DNA of 64,000 nt from Maribacter hydrothermalis (GCF_001913155.1 NZ_CP018760.1:1550001-1614000); one strand, 5' to 3'. Counted from the first letter of the stretch, positions 25,366 through 34,575 are shown. Made by a program: numbers and translations. The notes: generated by a model not told the origin, from the letters alone.

Positions 25366-28300
25366 TTAACCTACAATATTGACAATTTTGCCTGGCACTA
25401 CTATTACCTTTTTAGGCTCACGACCTTGTAATTGTTGTTGGGTTTTTTCATTTGCCATTACCGCTACTTCTATTTCATCCTTAGATAAATCTAAAGAAAG
25501 CTCTAAAGTAAATTTCATTTTACCATTGAAAGAAATAGGATACTCTTTACTACTCTCTACCAAATACTTTTCTTCAAACTTTGGAAAAGATGCTGTAGAA
25601 ATTGAATCTGTATGACCCAATTTGCTCCACAACTCTTCTGCAATATGAGGTGCATAAGGCGATACCAATATCGCCAATGGCTCCAGCACTTTTCTGCTTA
25701 CACATTTTTGAGATGAAAGTTCATTTACACATATCATAAATGTTGATACCGATGTATTGAAACTGAAGTTCTCTATATCGTCTTCTACTTTCTTAATTGT
25801 TTTATGCAATGTCTTCCAAGATTCTTTTGAAGGCTCTTCTTCGCTTCGGCTACGCTCAGCGACCGCATTTTCATCTATAAATGGAGTGTACAAACGCCAT
25901 AGTTTCTTTAAGAAAGAATGTGTACCGGTAATACCTGCCGTGTTCCAAGGTTTTGACTGCTCTAACGGACCTAAGAACATTTCATACAAACGAAGACTAT
26001 CTGCACCGTATTCCTCACATATAGCGTCAGGATTTACCACGTTGTATTTAGATTTGGACATTTTCTCGACTTCGCGTGTAACTTTAAAAGTTCCATCTGC
26101 TTTTGTAATAAATTCAGCGTCTTTAAATTTTGGTTGCCAGTTTTTGAAAGCTTCAATATCTAATTCGTCAGATGCATTTACGAAATTGACGTCTACGTGT
26201 GTTTGCAGCGTAGAAAATGTACATTCTAAAAGTAAAGGATTTTTAAGTTCTAAGCTCCTACGCGAAATCACATCCAAAACTTTATCATCTAAATTATTGA
26301 TATCTTTAGATAGAAAAATATTCCCATTAATTAACGGAATTATTTTTTCAAGGAAATATACCTCATCTTTCTTAGCATATTTCCCAGAGTCTAAAATTTG
26401 ACCCATCACTTTATCCCAATTAAATATTACTTTAGAAACAAAAGCACTAGTCCCCGTAATCATACCTTGATTAATAAGTTTTTTAGCAAACTCATCTTTA
26501 GGCACCAAACCTTTGTCGAACATGAATTTTTGCCAGAAACGAGCATACAATAAGTGACCTGTTGCGTGCTCGCTGCCACCTATATATAAATCTACATCTT
26601 GCCAGTAATTAATAGCCTTCTGTGAGAATATTTCTTCGCTATTATGCGGATCCATGTATCTATTAAAATACTGAGAACTACCCGCCCAACCTGGCATCGT
26701 ATTCAATTCTAAAGGCCATACGGTGGCATTATTTATCTCACTGTTATCTACAACTTTATTTGCAACGGTATCCCACGCCCAAACCTCAGCATTGCCCAAT
26801 GGCGGCTCTCCTGTTTCGGTTGGTAAATATTTTTCTACTTCGGGTAACTTAATCGGTAAATATTCTGAAGAAATCATTTGTGGCATTCCGTCTACATAAT
26901 AAACCGGGAACGGTTCTCCCCAATATCTTTGGCGACTAAATACAGCATCGCGCAAACGGTAGTTAATCTTACCTACACCTTGCCTTAATTTTTCCAATTC
27001 ATAAATTGCCAATTTCATCGCTTTCTTATACGGTAACCCGTTTAAGAAATCAGAATTTGCAATCACGGTTTTATCCTTATCAGCAAACGCTTCTTCAGAA
27101 ATATCTACACCTTCAAATATGTTAGGAATATCGATATTGAAATGCTTCGCAAAATCATAATCACGCTGATCTCCGCATGGTACCGACATTACAGCTCCTG
27201 TACCATAACCCGCCAATACGTAATCACCAATCCAAATCGGAATAGGTTCTTTTGTAAACGGATGCTCGGCATAGGCACCTGTAAATGCACCAGAAATGGT
27301 TTTTACATCTGCCATACGTTCACGCTCGCTACGTTTTGCTGTTGCTTCAATATAAGCTTCAACCTCAGCTTTTTGCTCTGCTGTTGTAATTTTACTTACT
27401 AATTCATGCTCCGGCGCCAAGGTCATAAATGACACTCCGAAAATAGTATCGGGGCGAGTTGTGAAAACGTCTATAAAAAGTGATGAGTTAGGAGTGATGA
27501 GTGATGAGTTACCTGTTTCAACTTTTAACTCTGAACTTACAACTCTAAACTTCACTGATGCTCCTTGACTTCTCCCTATCCAATTCGTTTGTGAGTCTTT
27601 TAATGGCTGTGGCCAATCTATCTTATTTAATCCATCTAGCAAACGTTGTGCATAAGCAGAAATACGCATACTCCACTGGGTCATTTTTTTACGAACAACC
27701 GGGTGACCACCACGTTCTGATACACCGTTTACGATTTCATCATTTGCCAATACCGTACCTAGTGCAGGGCACCAGTTTACCTCAGTATCCGCCAAATACG
27801 TTAATCTATATTTTAGTAGAATTTCTTGTTTTTCAACATCAGAAAAAGCTTTCCAATCATCCGCAGAAAACACTGCGATATCATCATCACAAACGGCATT
27901 AACATTGGCATTTCCTTCTGCCTCAAACACAGAAATTAATGTATCTATATCTTCAGCCTTATCAGCATCTTTATTATACCAAGAATTGAAAATTTGAATA
28001 AAAATCCACTGTGTCCATTTGTAATACTCCGGACTAGAAGTTCTTACCTCTCTACTCCAATCAAAAGAAAAACCTAATTGATCTAATTGTCTTCTGTAGG
28101 TCTTAATATTTGCTGCAGTAGTTATTGCCGGATGCTGACCTGTTTGTATAGCGTACTGCTCTGCTGGCAAACCAAAAGAATCGTAGCCTTGCGGATGCAA
28201 TACATTAAACCCTTTATGCCTTTTGTAACGCGCATAAATATCACTTGCAATATAGCCTAACGGATGTCCAACATGGAGCCCCGCGCCAGAAGGATAAGGA

Positions 28301-28416
28301 AACATATCCAACACATAGAACTTTTCTTTTTCAGAATCGTTCTCTGCTTTAAATGTTTGATTTTCTGCCCAGTATTTTTGCCATTTGGCTTCAATTTCGT
28401 TGAAATTGTATTGCAT
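25366..28416 (-). CDS. leuS: Leucine--tRNA ligase with repeat-derived insertions
   Basis: The 1016-residue LeuRS is longer than most bacterial enzymes. The class I HIGH box is in YPSGAGLHVGHPLGY (about residues 41-55). The CP1 editing domain contains DVFTTRPDTIFGVSF, and the KMSKS loop is EKMSKSKYNVVNP. Three insertions stand out: residues about 289-313 (77-nt heptamer repeat, 27479-27555) at the entrance to CP1; a long low-homology segment before KMSKS (about 675-745); and residues about 852-860 (AVAERSRSE, from the repeat at 25840-25864). All stay in frame, so the enzyme is presumably functional. A TATTTTTG box at 28443-28450 on the minus strand is the likely promoter element. Its terminator follows. 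Confidence 0.95.
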   Translation of the reverse strand: MQYNFNEIEAKWQKYWAENQTFKAENDSEKEKFYVLDMFPYPSGAGLHVGHPLGYIASDIYARYKRHKGFNVLHPQGYDSFGLPAEQYAIQTGQHPAITTAANIKTYRRQLDQLGFSFDWSREVRTSSPEYYKWTQWIFIQIFNSWYNKDADKAEDIDTLISVFEAEGNANVNAVCDDDIAVFSADDWKAFSDVEKQEILLKYRLTYLADTEVNWCPALGTVLANDEIVNGVSERGGHPVVRKKMTQWSMRISAYAQRLLDGLNKIDWPQPLKDSQTNWIGRSQGASVKFRVVSSELKVETGNSSLITPNSSLFIDVFTTRPDTIFGVSFMTLAPEHELVSKITTAEQKAEVEAYIEATAKRSERERMADVKTISGAFTGAYAEHPFTKEPIPIWIGDYVLAGYGTGAVMSVPCGDQRDYDFAKHFNIDIPNIFEGVDISEEAFADKDKTVIANSDFLNGLPYKKAMKLAIYELEKLRQGVGKINYRLRDAVFSRQRYWGEPFPVYYVDGMPQMISSEYLPIKLPEVEKYLPTETGEPPLGNAEVWAWDTVANKVVDNSEINNATVWPLELNTMPGWAGSSQYFNRYMDPHNSEEIFSQKAINYWQDVDLYIGGSEHATGHLLYARFWQKFMFDKGLVPKDEFAKKLINQGMITGTSAFVSKVIFNWDKVMGQILDSGKYAKKDEVYFLEKIIPLINGNIFLSKDINNLDDKVLDVISRRSLELKNPLLLECTFSTLQTHVDVNFVNASDELDIEAFKNWQPKFKDAEFITKADGTFKVTREVEKMSKSKYNVVNPDAICEEYGADSLRLYEMFLGPLEQSKPWNTAGITGTHSFLKKLWRLYTPFIDENAVAERSRSEEEPSKESWKTLHKTIKKVEDDIENFSFNTSVSTFMICVNELSSQKCVSRKVLEPLAILVSPYAPHIAEELWSKLGHTDSISTASFPKFEEKYLVESSKEYPISFNGKMKFTLELSLDLSKDEIEVAVMANEKTQQQLQGREPKKVIVVPGKIVNIVG
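25840..25864. repeat. REP-like dispersed repeat inside leuS
   Basis: The GC-rich run (TTCGCTTCGGCTACGC and TCAGCGACCG) differs sharply from the AT-rich context and encodes AVAERSRSE-like residues in leuS. It resembles a dispersed repeat I associate with Bacteroidota and cyanobacterial genomes; copy number elsewhere is not checkable here. Confidence 0.5.
27479..27555. repeat. Eleven tandem heptanucleotides inside leuS
   Basis: The 77 nt divide into 7-mers in one phase: AGTGATG, AGTTAGG, AGTGATG, AGTGATG, AGTTACC, then TGTTTCA, then ACTTTTA, ACTCTGA, ACTTACA, ACTCTAA, ACTTCAC. The first five are AGT-type and the last five ACT-type, so the two blocks are partly complementary and could form a hairpin. 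In leuS the reverse strand encodes a Ser/Asn/Leu-rich peptide. Confidence 0.8.
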
Positions 28417-28442
28417 GATCTTTACTTCTTTTCTGTAAGTCG

Positions 28443-28450
28443 CAAAAATA
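28443..28450 (-). promoter_or_regulatory. -7 promoter element of leuS (TATTTTTG on the minus strand)
   Basis: Exact TAnnTTTG match 27-34 nt before the leuS ATG. Confidence 0.4.
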
Positions 28451-28532
28451 GGTTGAATCGATGAGAGTTGAAAAGATATTGGTAATTAACAGTTTTCATT
28501 TAATATGATTACCACCAATTCATCTAATAATC

Positions 28533-28540
28533 TAAATTTG
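28533..28540 (+). promoter_or_regulatory. -7 promoter element (TAAATTTG) of the T9SS type B gene
   Basis: Exact TAnnTTTG match 13 nt before the GTG at 28554; it supports that start and a very short leader. Confidence 0.4.
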
Positions 28541-28553
28541 GTATCTTAGAATC

Positions 28554-30434
28554 GTGAAAATAACATGTCCCAAACAAATAATCTTTTTCGTAAGCTTATT
28601 ATGCAGTATTTCTACCCACCTCCAAGCTCAACTTGGTTTTTGTGGTGGTAATTCTGGCGACCCCATTTTTACCGAAGATTTTGGATCTGGAACTACTGAT
28701 GGTCCCGCCTTGCCAGCTGGTACAACCACCTATAATTTTACAACCGGTACGCCAAATGATGGTGATTATACCATTTCTAGCACAACCAATTATTTTGACT
28801 GGCTTTCTATACAAGACCACACTCCTGGCGACACTAATGGCAAATCATTTATTGTCAATGCCAGTTTTACCGCCGGGGAGTTTTATCAACGTCAAGTAAC
28901 AGGCTTATGCGAGAACACCTCCTATGAGTTTTCGTCTTGGCTAATTAACTTACAACCTGCCGGTAGCTGTGAAGGCAATAGTATACCTGTTAATGTTCGT
29001 TTTCAAATTTGGGACGAGACAGATACCAACCTACTTGCTCAAGGAGATACGGGAAGCATTCTAGGAACAGGAACTACCGAATGGGACCAATATGCCTTGG
29101 TATTTAAAACAGTACCTGGCCAAACATCGGTAATTCTGAAAATGAGAAACAATAGTAATGGAGGATGCGGAAATGACCTTGCCATCGATGATATTGTATT
29201 TAAATCTTGCGGAGATGATGTTACCGTTTCAACAAGTACTAATGAACAAAGTTTAATTGTTTGCGAAAATCAAGGGAGCGTTTCAAGAATGTTAACGGCT
29301 ACACCAGATTTTTCTATTTTTACAACACATGCCTACCAATGGCAACAAAGTACCGATCAACAGACCTGGACGGATATTCCAGGTGAAAATAGTGCTATTT
29401 TAGACACGCCAGCTGTTACCACTACCTCCTATTTTAGAGTAAAAATAGCAGAGGACATTGTTAATGTAAACAATGATTTATGCAACGTCGTATCCGATGT
29501 TTTTGATATTATTGTTCTACCAATTCCGCCTGCCCCAACAAGTAATGGCAATGTTGAAATTTGTGAAGGTGAATTAGGTGTTTTATCTGTGAATACACAA
29601 ACCACATATTCCATAAAGTGGTATGATGCCGCTACTGGAGGAAACTTGATTTTATCTGATAACCAAAATTTTGAAATCGGTGTTGCCGGCACGTATTATG
29701 CAGAAGCTAATTCCATAGAAATTGAATGCGCATCTGCAACCAGAACACCTGTCACTTTAACCGTTAATCTGTTGCCGGTTGTTCCTGAAGATACCAGCGC
29801 TTTTTTATGTGAAGATTCTATTACTTCTTTAGATGCGGAAATTGAAAATGTAACCTACCAATGGAGTACTGGTGCAACAACACAGCTAATTGATGTATCG
29901 GAAGCGGGTGAATATACCGTTACTGTAACCAACACTAATGGATGCTCTGCCACACGTACTTTTTTAGTTGACCAGATAGATTTACCAAGAATCGATAACA
30001 TTAAATCTGATGGACCTTCAATTGTCGTTTCAACATCTAATACTGGAAATTTTGAATATTCTTTAGATGGAATTTCATTTCAATCTAGTTCTGTTTTTGA
30101 AGCTGTCGATGGAGGATTTTACACAATTTATGTTCAAGATAATACAGATTGTGGCGTGGCAACAGCAGATTTTTATCATTTAGTTATCCAAAAATTCTTT
30201 ACACCGAACGGAGATACTGTCAATGACCTTTTTGAACCTGACGGATTAGAGGTGTTCAGTTCCTTTACTATTTCAATTTTTGACCGCTACGGAAAACTAT
30301 TAAAATTCGGAAATCTAAACTCCGCTTCTTGGGATGGTTCATTTCTTGGAAACCAAATGCCAGAAGATGATTATTGGTATCTTATCGAAGCTGATTCTAC
30401 ACAATTTAGAGGTCATTTTAGTTTAAAACGTTAA
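28554..30434 (+). CDS. Secreted protein with T9SS type B (gliding-motility-associated) sorting domain
   Basis: The 626-residue protein begins at a GTG; no ATG fits the signal peptide (hydrophobic residues 8-24, cleavage after LQA). The N-terminal half has beta-sandwich features: a Cys-rich domain with CGGNSGDPIFTEDFGSGT (about 29-46) and repeated SCxxN and CGN Cys. Later segments look like Ig/PKD-like modules (YQWQQSTDQQTW, TYQWSTGATTQLI). The last ~85 residues are the type B domain: FFTPNGDTVNDLFEP, FTISIFDRYGKLL, WDGSFLGNQMPEDDYWYLIE and SLKR. Export by T9SS to the surface or medium is expected; binding or adhesion is plausible but not shown. Confidence 0.88.
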   Translation: MKITCPKQIIFFVSLLCSISTHLQAQLGFCGGNSGDPIFTEDFGSGTTDGPALPAGTTTYNFTTGTPNDGDYTISSTTNYFDWLSIQDHTPGDTNGKSFIVNASFTAGEFYQRQVTGLCENTSYEFSSWLINLQPAGSCEGNSIPVNVRFQIWDETDTNLLAQGDTGSILGTGTTEWDQYALVFKTVPGQTSVILKMRNNSNGGCGNDLAIDDIVFKSCGDDVTVSTSTNEQSLIVCENQGSVSRMLTATPDFSIFTTHAYQWQQSTDQQTWTDIPGENSAILDTPAVTTTSYFRVKIAEDIVNVNNDLCNVVSDVFDIIVLPIPPAPTSNGNVEICEGELGVLSVNTQTTYSIKWYDAATGGNLILSDNQNFEIGVAGTYYAEANSIEIECASATRTPVTLTVNLLPVVPEDTSAFLCEDSITSLDAEIENVTYQWSTGATTQLIDVSEAGEYTVTVTNTNGCSATRTFLVDQIDLPRIDNIKSDGPSIVVSTSNTGNFEYSLDGISFQSSSVFEAVDGGFYTIYVQDNTDCGVATADFYHLVIQKFFTPNGDTVNDLFEPDGLEVFSSFTISIFDRYGKLLKFGNLNSASWDGSFLGNQMPEDDYWYLIEADSTQFRGHFSLKR

Positions 30435-30498
30435 CTGCCTTATTTTTTAAGTTCCATTTAACATTACTTTGCTATTTTTACTGCACTTTATAAGTATT

Positions 30499-31377
30499 AT
30501 GGCTAACTCTTTCGAAAATTATCAAAGACGCAAACTCATCTCCTCCTATTTTTCTGTGGTGTTAAGTATTGCATTGGTCTTGTTCCTACTAGGAATTTTA
30601 GGATTATTGGTTTTAAACACCAAAAAAATGGCAGATCGCTCTAAAGAGCAGATAACTATATCGGTCTTTTTAAAAGAAAACACCAAGGAAATTGAGGTTG
30701 AACAGCTTCAAAAGACATTGGCCATGTCTGACTATACGAAGTCATCTACCTACGTTACCAAAGAAGAGGCTGCCAAATTACATAGTGAAGAAATAGGTGA
30801 AGACTTTGTAGATTATTTAGGATACAATCCGCTAAAAAACTCTATTGACATAAAACTAAATGCAGATTTTGTTACTGCAGAAAAAGTAGAAGAAATAGCT
30901 ACAACCCTTTCTGAAAAAGGATTTGTTGACGAAGTTAGCTATGATAAGGTTTTAGTAAGTATGGTCGCCAAAAGTGTTGAGCAAATTGGCTTTTGGATTT
31001 TAGTAGCTAGCGCCATTTTTACTTTTATAGCCGTATTGCTTATTAATAGTTCTATTCGCCTTTCTATTTACTCTAAAAGATTTATTATTAAAACCATGCA
31101 AATGGTAGGGGCAACTAAAACTTTTATTAGAAGACCTTTTATTTGGCAAAATATTAAATTAGGTATGATAGGGGCTGCAATTGCATTGATCGCTATTGGT
31201 GGAGTTGTATATTATGTAAATACAAATTTTCAAGATTTAGGCTTATTAGAAGACCCCTATATTCTTGTTATTTTGTTTGTTAGCGTTTTTCTATTGGGTA
31301 TTCTTATTTCGTTCTTTAGCACCTATATTGCGACCCAACGCTTCTTAAATCTTAGAACGGACGAATTATATTATTAA
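30499..31377 (+). CDS. ftsX: Cell division permease FtsX
   Basis: The protein has 292 residues from the ATG at 30499 (MANSFENYQRRK). An upstream ATG at 30469 would add ten hydrophobic residues not seen in the family. One N-terminal helix (about 24-43) is followed by the extracellular loop domain. Three C-terminal helices (about 168-190, 215-235 and 255-280) make up the FtsX permease domain with IKTMQMVGAT. With FtsE (not in this window) it forms an ABC-type complex that activates cell-wall amidases at division. It is followed by DUF3098, uppP and truB on the same strand with very short gaps, as is usual in Bacteroidota. Confidence 0.93.
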   Translation: MANSFENYQRRKLISSYFSVVLSIALVLFLLGILGLLVLNTKKMADRSKEQITISVFLKENTKEIEVEQLQKTLAMSDYTKSSTYVTKEEAAKLHSEEIGEDFVDYLGYNPLKNSIDIKLNADFVTAEKVEEIATTLSEKGFVDEVSYDKVLVSMVAKSVEQIGFWILVASAIFTFIAVLLINSSIRLSIYSKRFIIKTMQMVGATKTFIRRPFIWQNIKLGMIGAAIALIAIGGVVYYVNTNFQDLGLLEDPYILVILFVSVFLLGILISFFSTYIATQRFLNLRTDELYY

Positions 31378-31386
31378 ATTTGCAAC

Positions 31387-31650
31387 ATGAGTAAAAAGAA
31401 CAAAGTTGAACAGCAATCTAAACAAGAGTTTATTTTTCAAAAGAAAAATTACATGTTTATGTTTATTGGCCTTGCTTGTATTGCCCTCGGGTTTATTTTA
31501 ATGAGTGGTGGCGGTAGTGACGACCCCAACGTATTTAATCCTGAAATCTATAATTTCAGAAGAATAAGATTAGCACCTACTTTGGTGCTTATTGGTTTAG
31601 GTATAGAAATTTATGCCATTTTGTTAAACCCTCATAAAAAGAAAGAATAA
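31387..31650 (+). CDS. DUF3098 membrane protein
   Basis: The 87-residue protein has two transmembrane helices (about 25-40 and 64-80) around a loop with DDPNVFNPEIYNFRRI, the DUF3098 pattern. It lies 9 nt after ftsX, and its stop codon abuts the TTG start of uppP. Function unknown; the conserved placement suggests an envelope role. Confidence 0.9.
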   Translation: MSKKNKVEQQSKQEFIFQKKNYMFMFIGLACIALGFILMSGGGSDDPNVFNPEIYNFRRIRLAPTLVLIGLGIEIYAILLNPHKKKE

Positions 31651-32448
31651 TTGGATACTTTAGACGCTATTATTCTTGGTATTATTCAAGGATTAACCGA
31701 GTTTTTGCCTGTTTCATCAAGTGGTCATTTAGAGTTAGGAAAAGCTATTTTAGGAGACCATTCTGTCCAAGAAGAGAGTTTACTTTTTACCGTTGTACTC
31801 CATTTTGCAACAGCATTAAGTACCATAGTTGTCTTCAGAAAAGACATTTGGGAAATTATCAGTGGTTTGTTTCAGTTTAAATGGAACGATGAAAGTCAGT
31901 TTTCCGCCAAAATTATTATCTCTATGCTTCCGGCGGTATTTGTAGGGTTATTTTTTGAAGAACAACTAGAGTCTTTCTTTGGTGGTAATATTCGGTTTGT
32001 TGGTTTTATGCTAATTATAACAGCAGTACTTTTATATTTTGCCGATAAAGCAAAAGACACCAATAAAAAAGTAAGCTTCCGAAATGCCTTTATTGTTGGA
32101 ATTTCACAAGCTATTGCCATGCTGCCTGGAATATCTCGCAGTGGCGCTACCATCTCTACATCTGTACTTTTAGGTGTAGATAAATCAAAAGCTGCCCGAT
32201 TTTCTTTCTTAATGGTAGTACCATTAATCTTTGGTAAAATTGCCAAAGACCTAATGAGCGGAGATTTAACTTTTGATGGAGAAAATAATGTAGCAATGGG
32301 GGCAGGCTTTATTGCTGCTTTCTTAGCTGGTTTAGCTGCTTGTACTTGGATGATACAATTAGTACGTAAAAGCAAACTATCTTATTTCGCTATCTACTGC
32401 TTAATCGTAGGTCTAATTGCAGTTTTTTATGGATTTACAAATCCGTAG
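31651..32448 (+). CDS. uppP: Undecaprenyl-diphosphate phosphatase
   Basis: The 265-residue polytopic membrane protein starts at TTG immediately after the DUF3098 stop, with the family N-terminus MDTLDAIILGIIQGLTE. The catalytic loops are EFLPVSSSGHLEL (about 17-29) and the second motif PGISRSGATIS (about 156-166). It dephosphorylates undecaprenyl pyrophosphate to recycle the lipid carrier for peptidoglycan and other glycans. The zero-nucleotide gap and TTG start suggest coupling to DUF3098 translation. Confidence 0.95.
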   Translation: MDTLDAIILGIIQGLTEFLPVSSSGHLELGKAILGDHSVQEESLLFTVVLHFATALSTIVVFRKDIWEIISGLFQFKWNDESQFSAKIIISMLPAVFVGLFFEEQLESFFGGNIRFVGFMLIITAVLLYFADKAKDTNKKVSFRNAFIVGISQAIAMLPGISRSGATISTSVLLGVDKSKAARFSFLMVVPLIFGKIAKDLMSGDLTFDGENNVAMGAGFIAAFLAGLAACTWMIQLVRKSKLSYFAIYCLIVGLIAVFYGFTNP

Positions 32449-32470
32449 TACTATTTAAACACGCAGATTC

Positions 32471-33184
32471 ATGAAAGATTTGACCAAAGAAGATTATTTA
32501 AATGGTCAGCTAATTTTGATTGACAAACCATTAGGTTGGTCATCGTTTCAAGCAGTCAATAAATTGAAATGGGCCATCCGTAAAAAATTCAGTTTAAAGA
32601 AATTTAAAATTGGACACGCTGGCACCTTAGACCCGTTAGCAACTGGTTTACTTGTAATCTGCACGGGAAAATTCACGAAAAAAATTACTGAATATCAAGG
32701 TCAAGAAAAAGAATATACCGGCATTATTACATTAGGCGGTACAACGCCCTCTTATGATCTAGAAACAGAAATCACCGAATCTTTTACAACTGACCATATC
32801 ACGCCCGATTTAATACAAGCAACTACCCGCCAATTTATTGGTGAAATTGATCAGGCACCCCCTGTTTTTTCCGCATTAAAAAAAGATGGTAAACGTTTGT
32901 ACGAACTGGCACGTGAAGGCAAGACAGTTGATATTCCAAAAAGAAAGGTTACCGTTAGTGCTTTTGAAATCATCAAAATAGACCAGCTAGATGTTCATTT
33001 TAGAATTGCTTGTAGTAAAGGCACCTATATACGTTCAATCGCCAATGATTTTGGTGAAGCACTTAACTCTGGCGCACATTTATCATTACTGAGAAGAACC
33101 AAAATAGGTGATTTCAACGTAAATAATGGTGTAGACCCTTTGGTCTTTGCAGATACTTTATTAGGTCCGCAAGAAAACGAATAA
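32471..33184 (+). CDS. truB: tRNA pseudouridine(55) synthase
   Basis: The 237-residue protein has the N-terminal motif LIDKPLGWSSFQAVN (about 16-30). The catalytic Asp is in GHAGTLDPLATGLL (about 49-62). GTYIRSIANDFG (about 182-193) contributes to the RNA-binding surface. It converts U55 of the T-loop of tRNA to pseudouridine. It is the last gene of the ftsX-DUF3098-uppP-truB run. Confidence 0.96.
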   Translation: MKDLTKEDYLNGQLILIDKPLGWSSFQAVNKLKWAIRKKFSLKKFKIGHAGTLDPLATGLLVICTGKFTKKITEYQGQEKEYTGIITLGGTTPSYDLETEITESFTTDHITPDLIQATTRQFIGEIDQAPPVFSALKKDGKRLYELAREGKTVDIPKRKVTVSAFEIIKIDQLDVHFRIACSKGTYIRSIANDFGEALNSGAHLSLLRRTKIGDFNVNNGVDPLVFADTLLGPQENE

Positions 33185-33249
33185 CAAAACAATTGAGTTC
33201 GTTATATCGATACCCTAAAATAATTTAGTATTATTAAGGTTATATACAT

Positions 33250-33978
33250 ATGAATCTAAACCGACAACAATTATCATTTCTCATTACATTCTTTAGCATG
33301 GCTATTGTAGTGTTGGTAATGTATACAATTCAATTAGGCGGCGAAGAAGAATCTGAAGATGATTATGTTGTAGAAATGTTGTTAGACCCAGAAATTCTGG
33401 AAGAAATAGTAGAGGAAGAACTAGCTAAAGAAGAACAAGCCAAAGCTGACCCAATAAAAAGTCATTTAGCATTTAACGAAACTGCCAAACCTAGCTATGG
33501 TAATCCTGAGCCTTTACAAACATTAGAGGAGTTAATGGAGGAGCGCAGCGAAATGAGTGATGGCGACCCTACAGAAGATAATATATCAGATAGTGGATAC
33601 TACGAAAGGGTTAAGGCATTGTCCAAAAAAAGAGAAGAAAAAAGACAACTATTAGGTGAAAAAGAAGCTCAGAAAAAAGAGTTTACCAATAACCTGGCAG
33701 CTAGAAGAACCTCTGTTTCCTATTCATTAGTAGACCGTAATAGCTATAAATTACCTCCCCCAATTTATACTTGTATTGAAGGAGGAAAAGTTGTTATCAA
33801 TATTGAAGTAAATGCCCTGGGAGATGTTACCGAAGCAGATTTCAATGAAAAAAGCTCTGGCACATCTAACGGTTGTCTTGTAGAAAATGCTATTAACTAT
33901 GCTTTAAAAGCTAGATTTAGTGCGTCTGAAAAAGAATCTCAAAAAGGCACTATTACCTACCTATTTCAAGGGAAGTAA
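33250..33978 (+). CDS. TonB-like membrane-anchored protein
   Basis: The 242-residue protein has one N-terminal transmembrane helix (about 11-28), then a Glu-rich acidic region (about 31-75) and a basic region (about 120-150). The C-terminal domain (about 160-242) has PPPIYTCIEGGKVVINIEVN, GDVTEADFNEKSSGTSNGCL and a final beta-strand. This layout resembles an energy transducer TonB, with the cytoplasmic/periplasmic order and a C-terminal receptor-interacting fold. It lacks the Pro-rich linker of classical TonB. No ExbB/ExbD genes are adjacent. The last 18 bases overlap the convergent thioredoxin-like gene. Confidence 0.7.
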   Translation: MNLNRQQLSFLITFFSMAIVVLVMYTIQLGGEEESEDDYVVEMLLDPEILEEIVEEELAKEEQAKADPIKSHLAFNETAKPSYGNPEPLQTLEELMEERSEMSDGDPTEDNISDSGYYERVKALSKKREEKRQLLGEKEAQKKEFTNNLAARRTSVSYSLVDRNSYKLPPPIYTCIEGGKVVINIEVNALGDVTEADFNEKSSGTSNGCLVENAINYALKARFSASEKESQKGTITYLFQGK

Positions 33979-34575
33979 TTTCAGTATATCATCAAGCACA
34001 CTTTGACCCTTATCCTTATTATAAAAAACTTGTAAATCTTGTTTAAGCTCGGGCGTTAACAGGCCATACTTTGCTCTATATTCTTCTACCAATTGTGTAG
34101 CTTTCATAGACCTAGGACCCCATGTTGCTACGATAGTATCTTCATCTGTATCCATTGCTATTAACTTAGGTATAGACATTGACCCATTGGTTAAAAACCT
34201 ATTCATTACTTCTAAATTTTCATCACGCAAAATTATTGACAGGGATATATTAGTATTTAATTCTGCTATTTTACTTATTACCGGTAATGCAGGTGAAGCA
34301 TCGCCACACCAGCTTTCAGTTAATACCACCCATTTAATCTTATGATCTACAGATTTTATTTTTGCAATTGCCTCATCACTAAACTTTAGGGTTTTGTCCC
34401 ATCGTTTCATTCGGCTATTATTTAATTGAGTGTATTGTGCTAATGCCTCGTTTTGCTCAGGACCTGTAGATGCTCCTTTCTTAGCCAAATTAGCTACTAA
34501 ATTTCTATATTCAGCATAACTATAACTGTTCTCTAAACTCTTTTCTATTATGTTTTCAATTACTGATTCCATCAA
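33961..34575 (-). CDS. Thioredoxin-family protein with a single conserved Cys motif
   Basis: The 204-residue protein has a thioredoxin-like domain at about 70-195. The active-site-like segment is VVLTESWCGDASPALPV (about 83-99), where the second Cys of CxxC is absent (Cys-Gly-Asp-Ala). The cis-Pro loop is SIPKLIAM. The N-terminal ~60 residues are helical. No signal peptide is present, so it is probably cytoplasmic. The absence of the resolving Cys suggests a monothiol or non-redox role. The start may be 34575 or 34572 (MM). Confidence 0.8.
   Translation of the reverse strand: MMESVIENIIEKSLENSYSYAEYRNLVANLAKKGASTGPEQNEALAQYTQLNNSRMKRWDKTLKFSDEAIAKIKSVDHKIKWVVLTESWCGDASPALPVISKIAELNTNISLSIILRDENLEVMNRFLTNGSMSIPKLIAMDTDEDTIVATWGPRSMKATQLVEEYRAKYGLLTPELKQDLQVFYNKDKGQSVLDDILKLLPLK

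Noticed and set aside
25757..26401. 214-residue plus-strand open frame within leuS
   Set aside because: It lies antisense to a clearly functional leuS and shows no family features; an AT-rich shadow frame.
27479..27555. CRISPR-like array
   Set aside because: The units are 7 bp with no spacers; it is a tandem heptamer inside a coding region.
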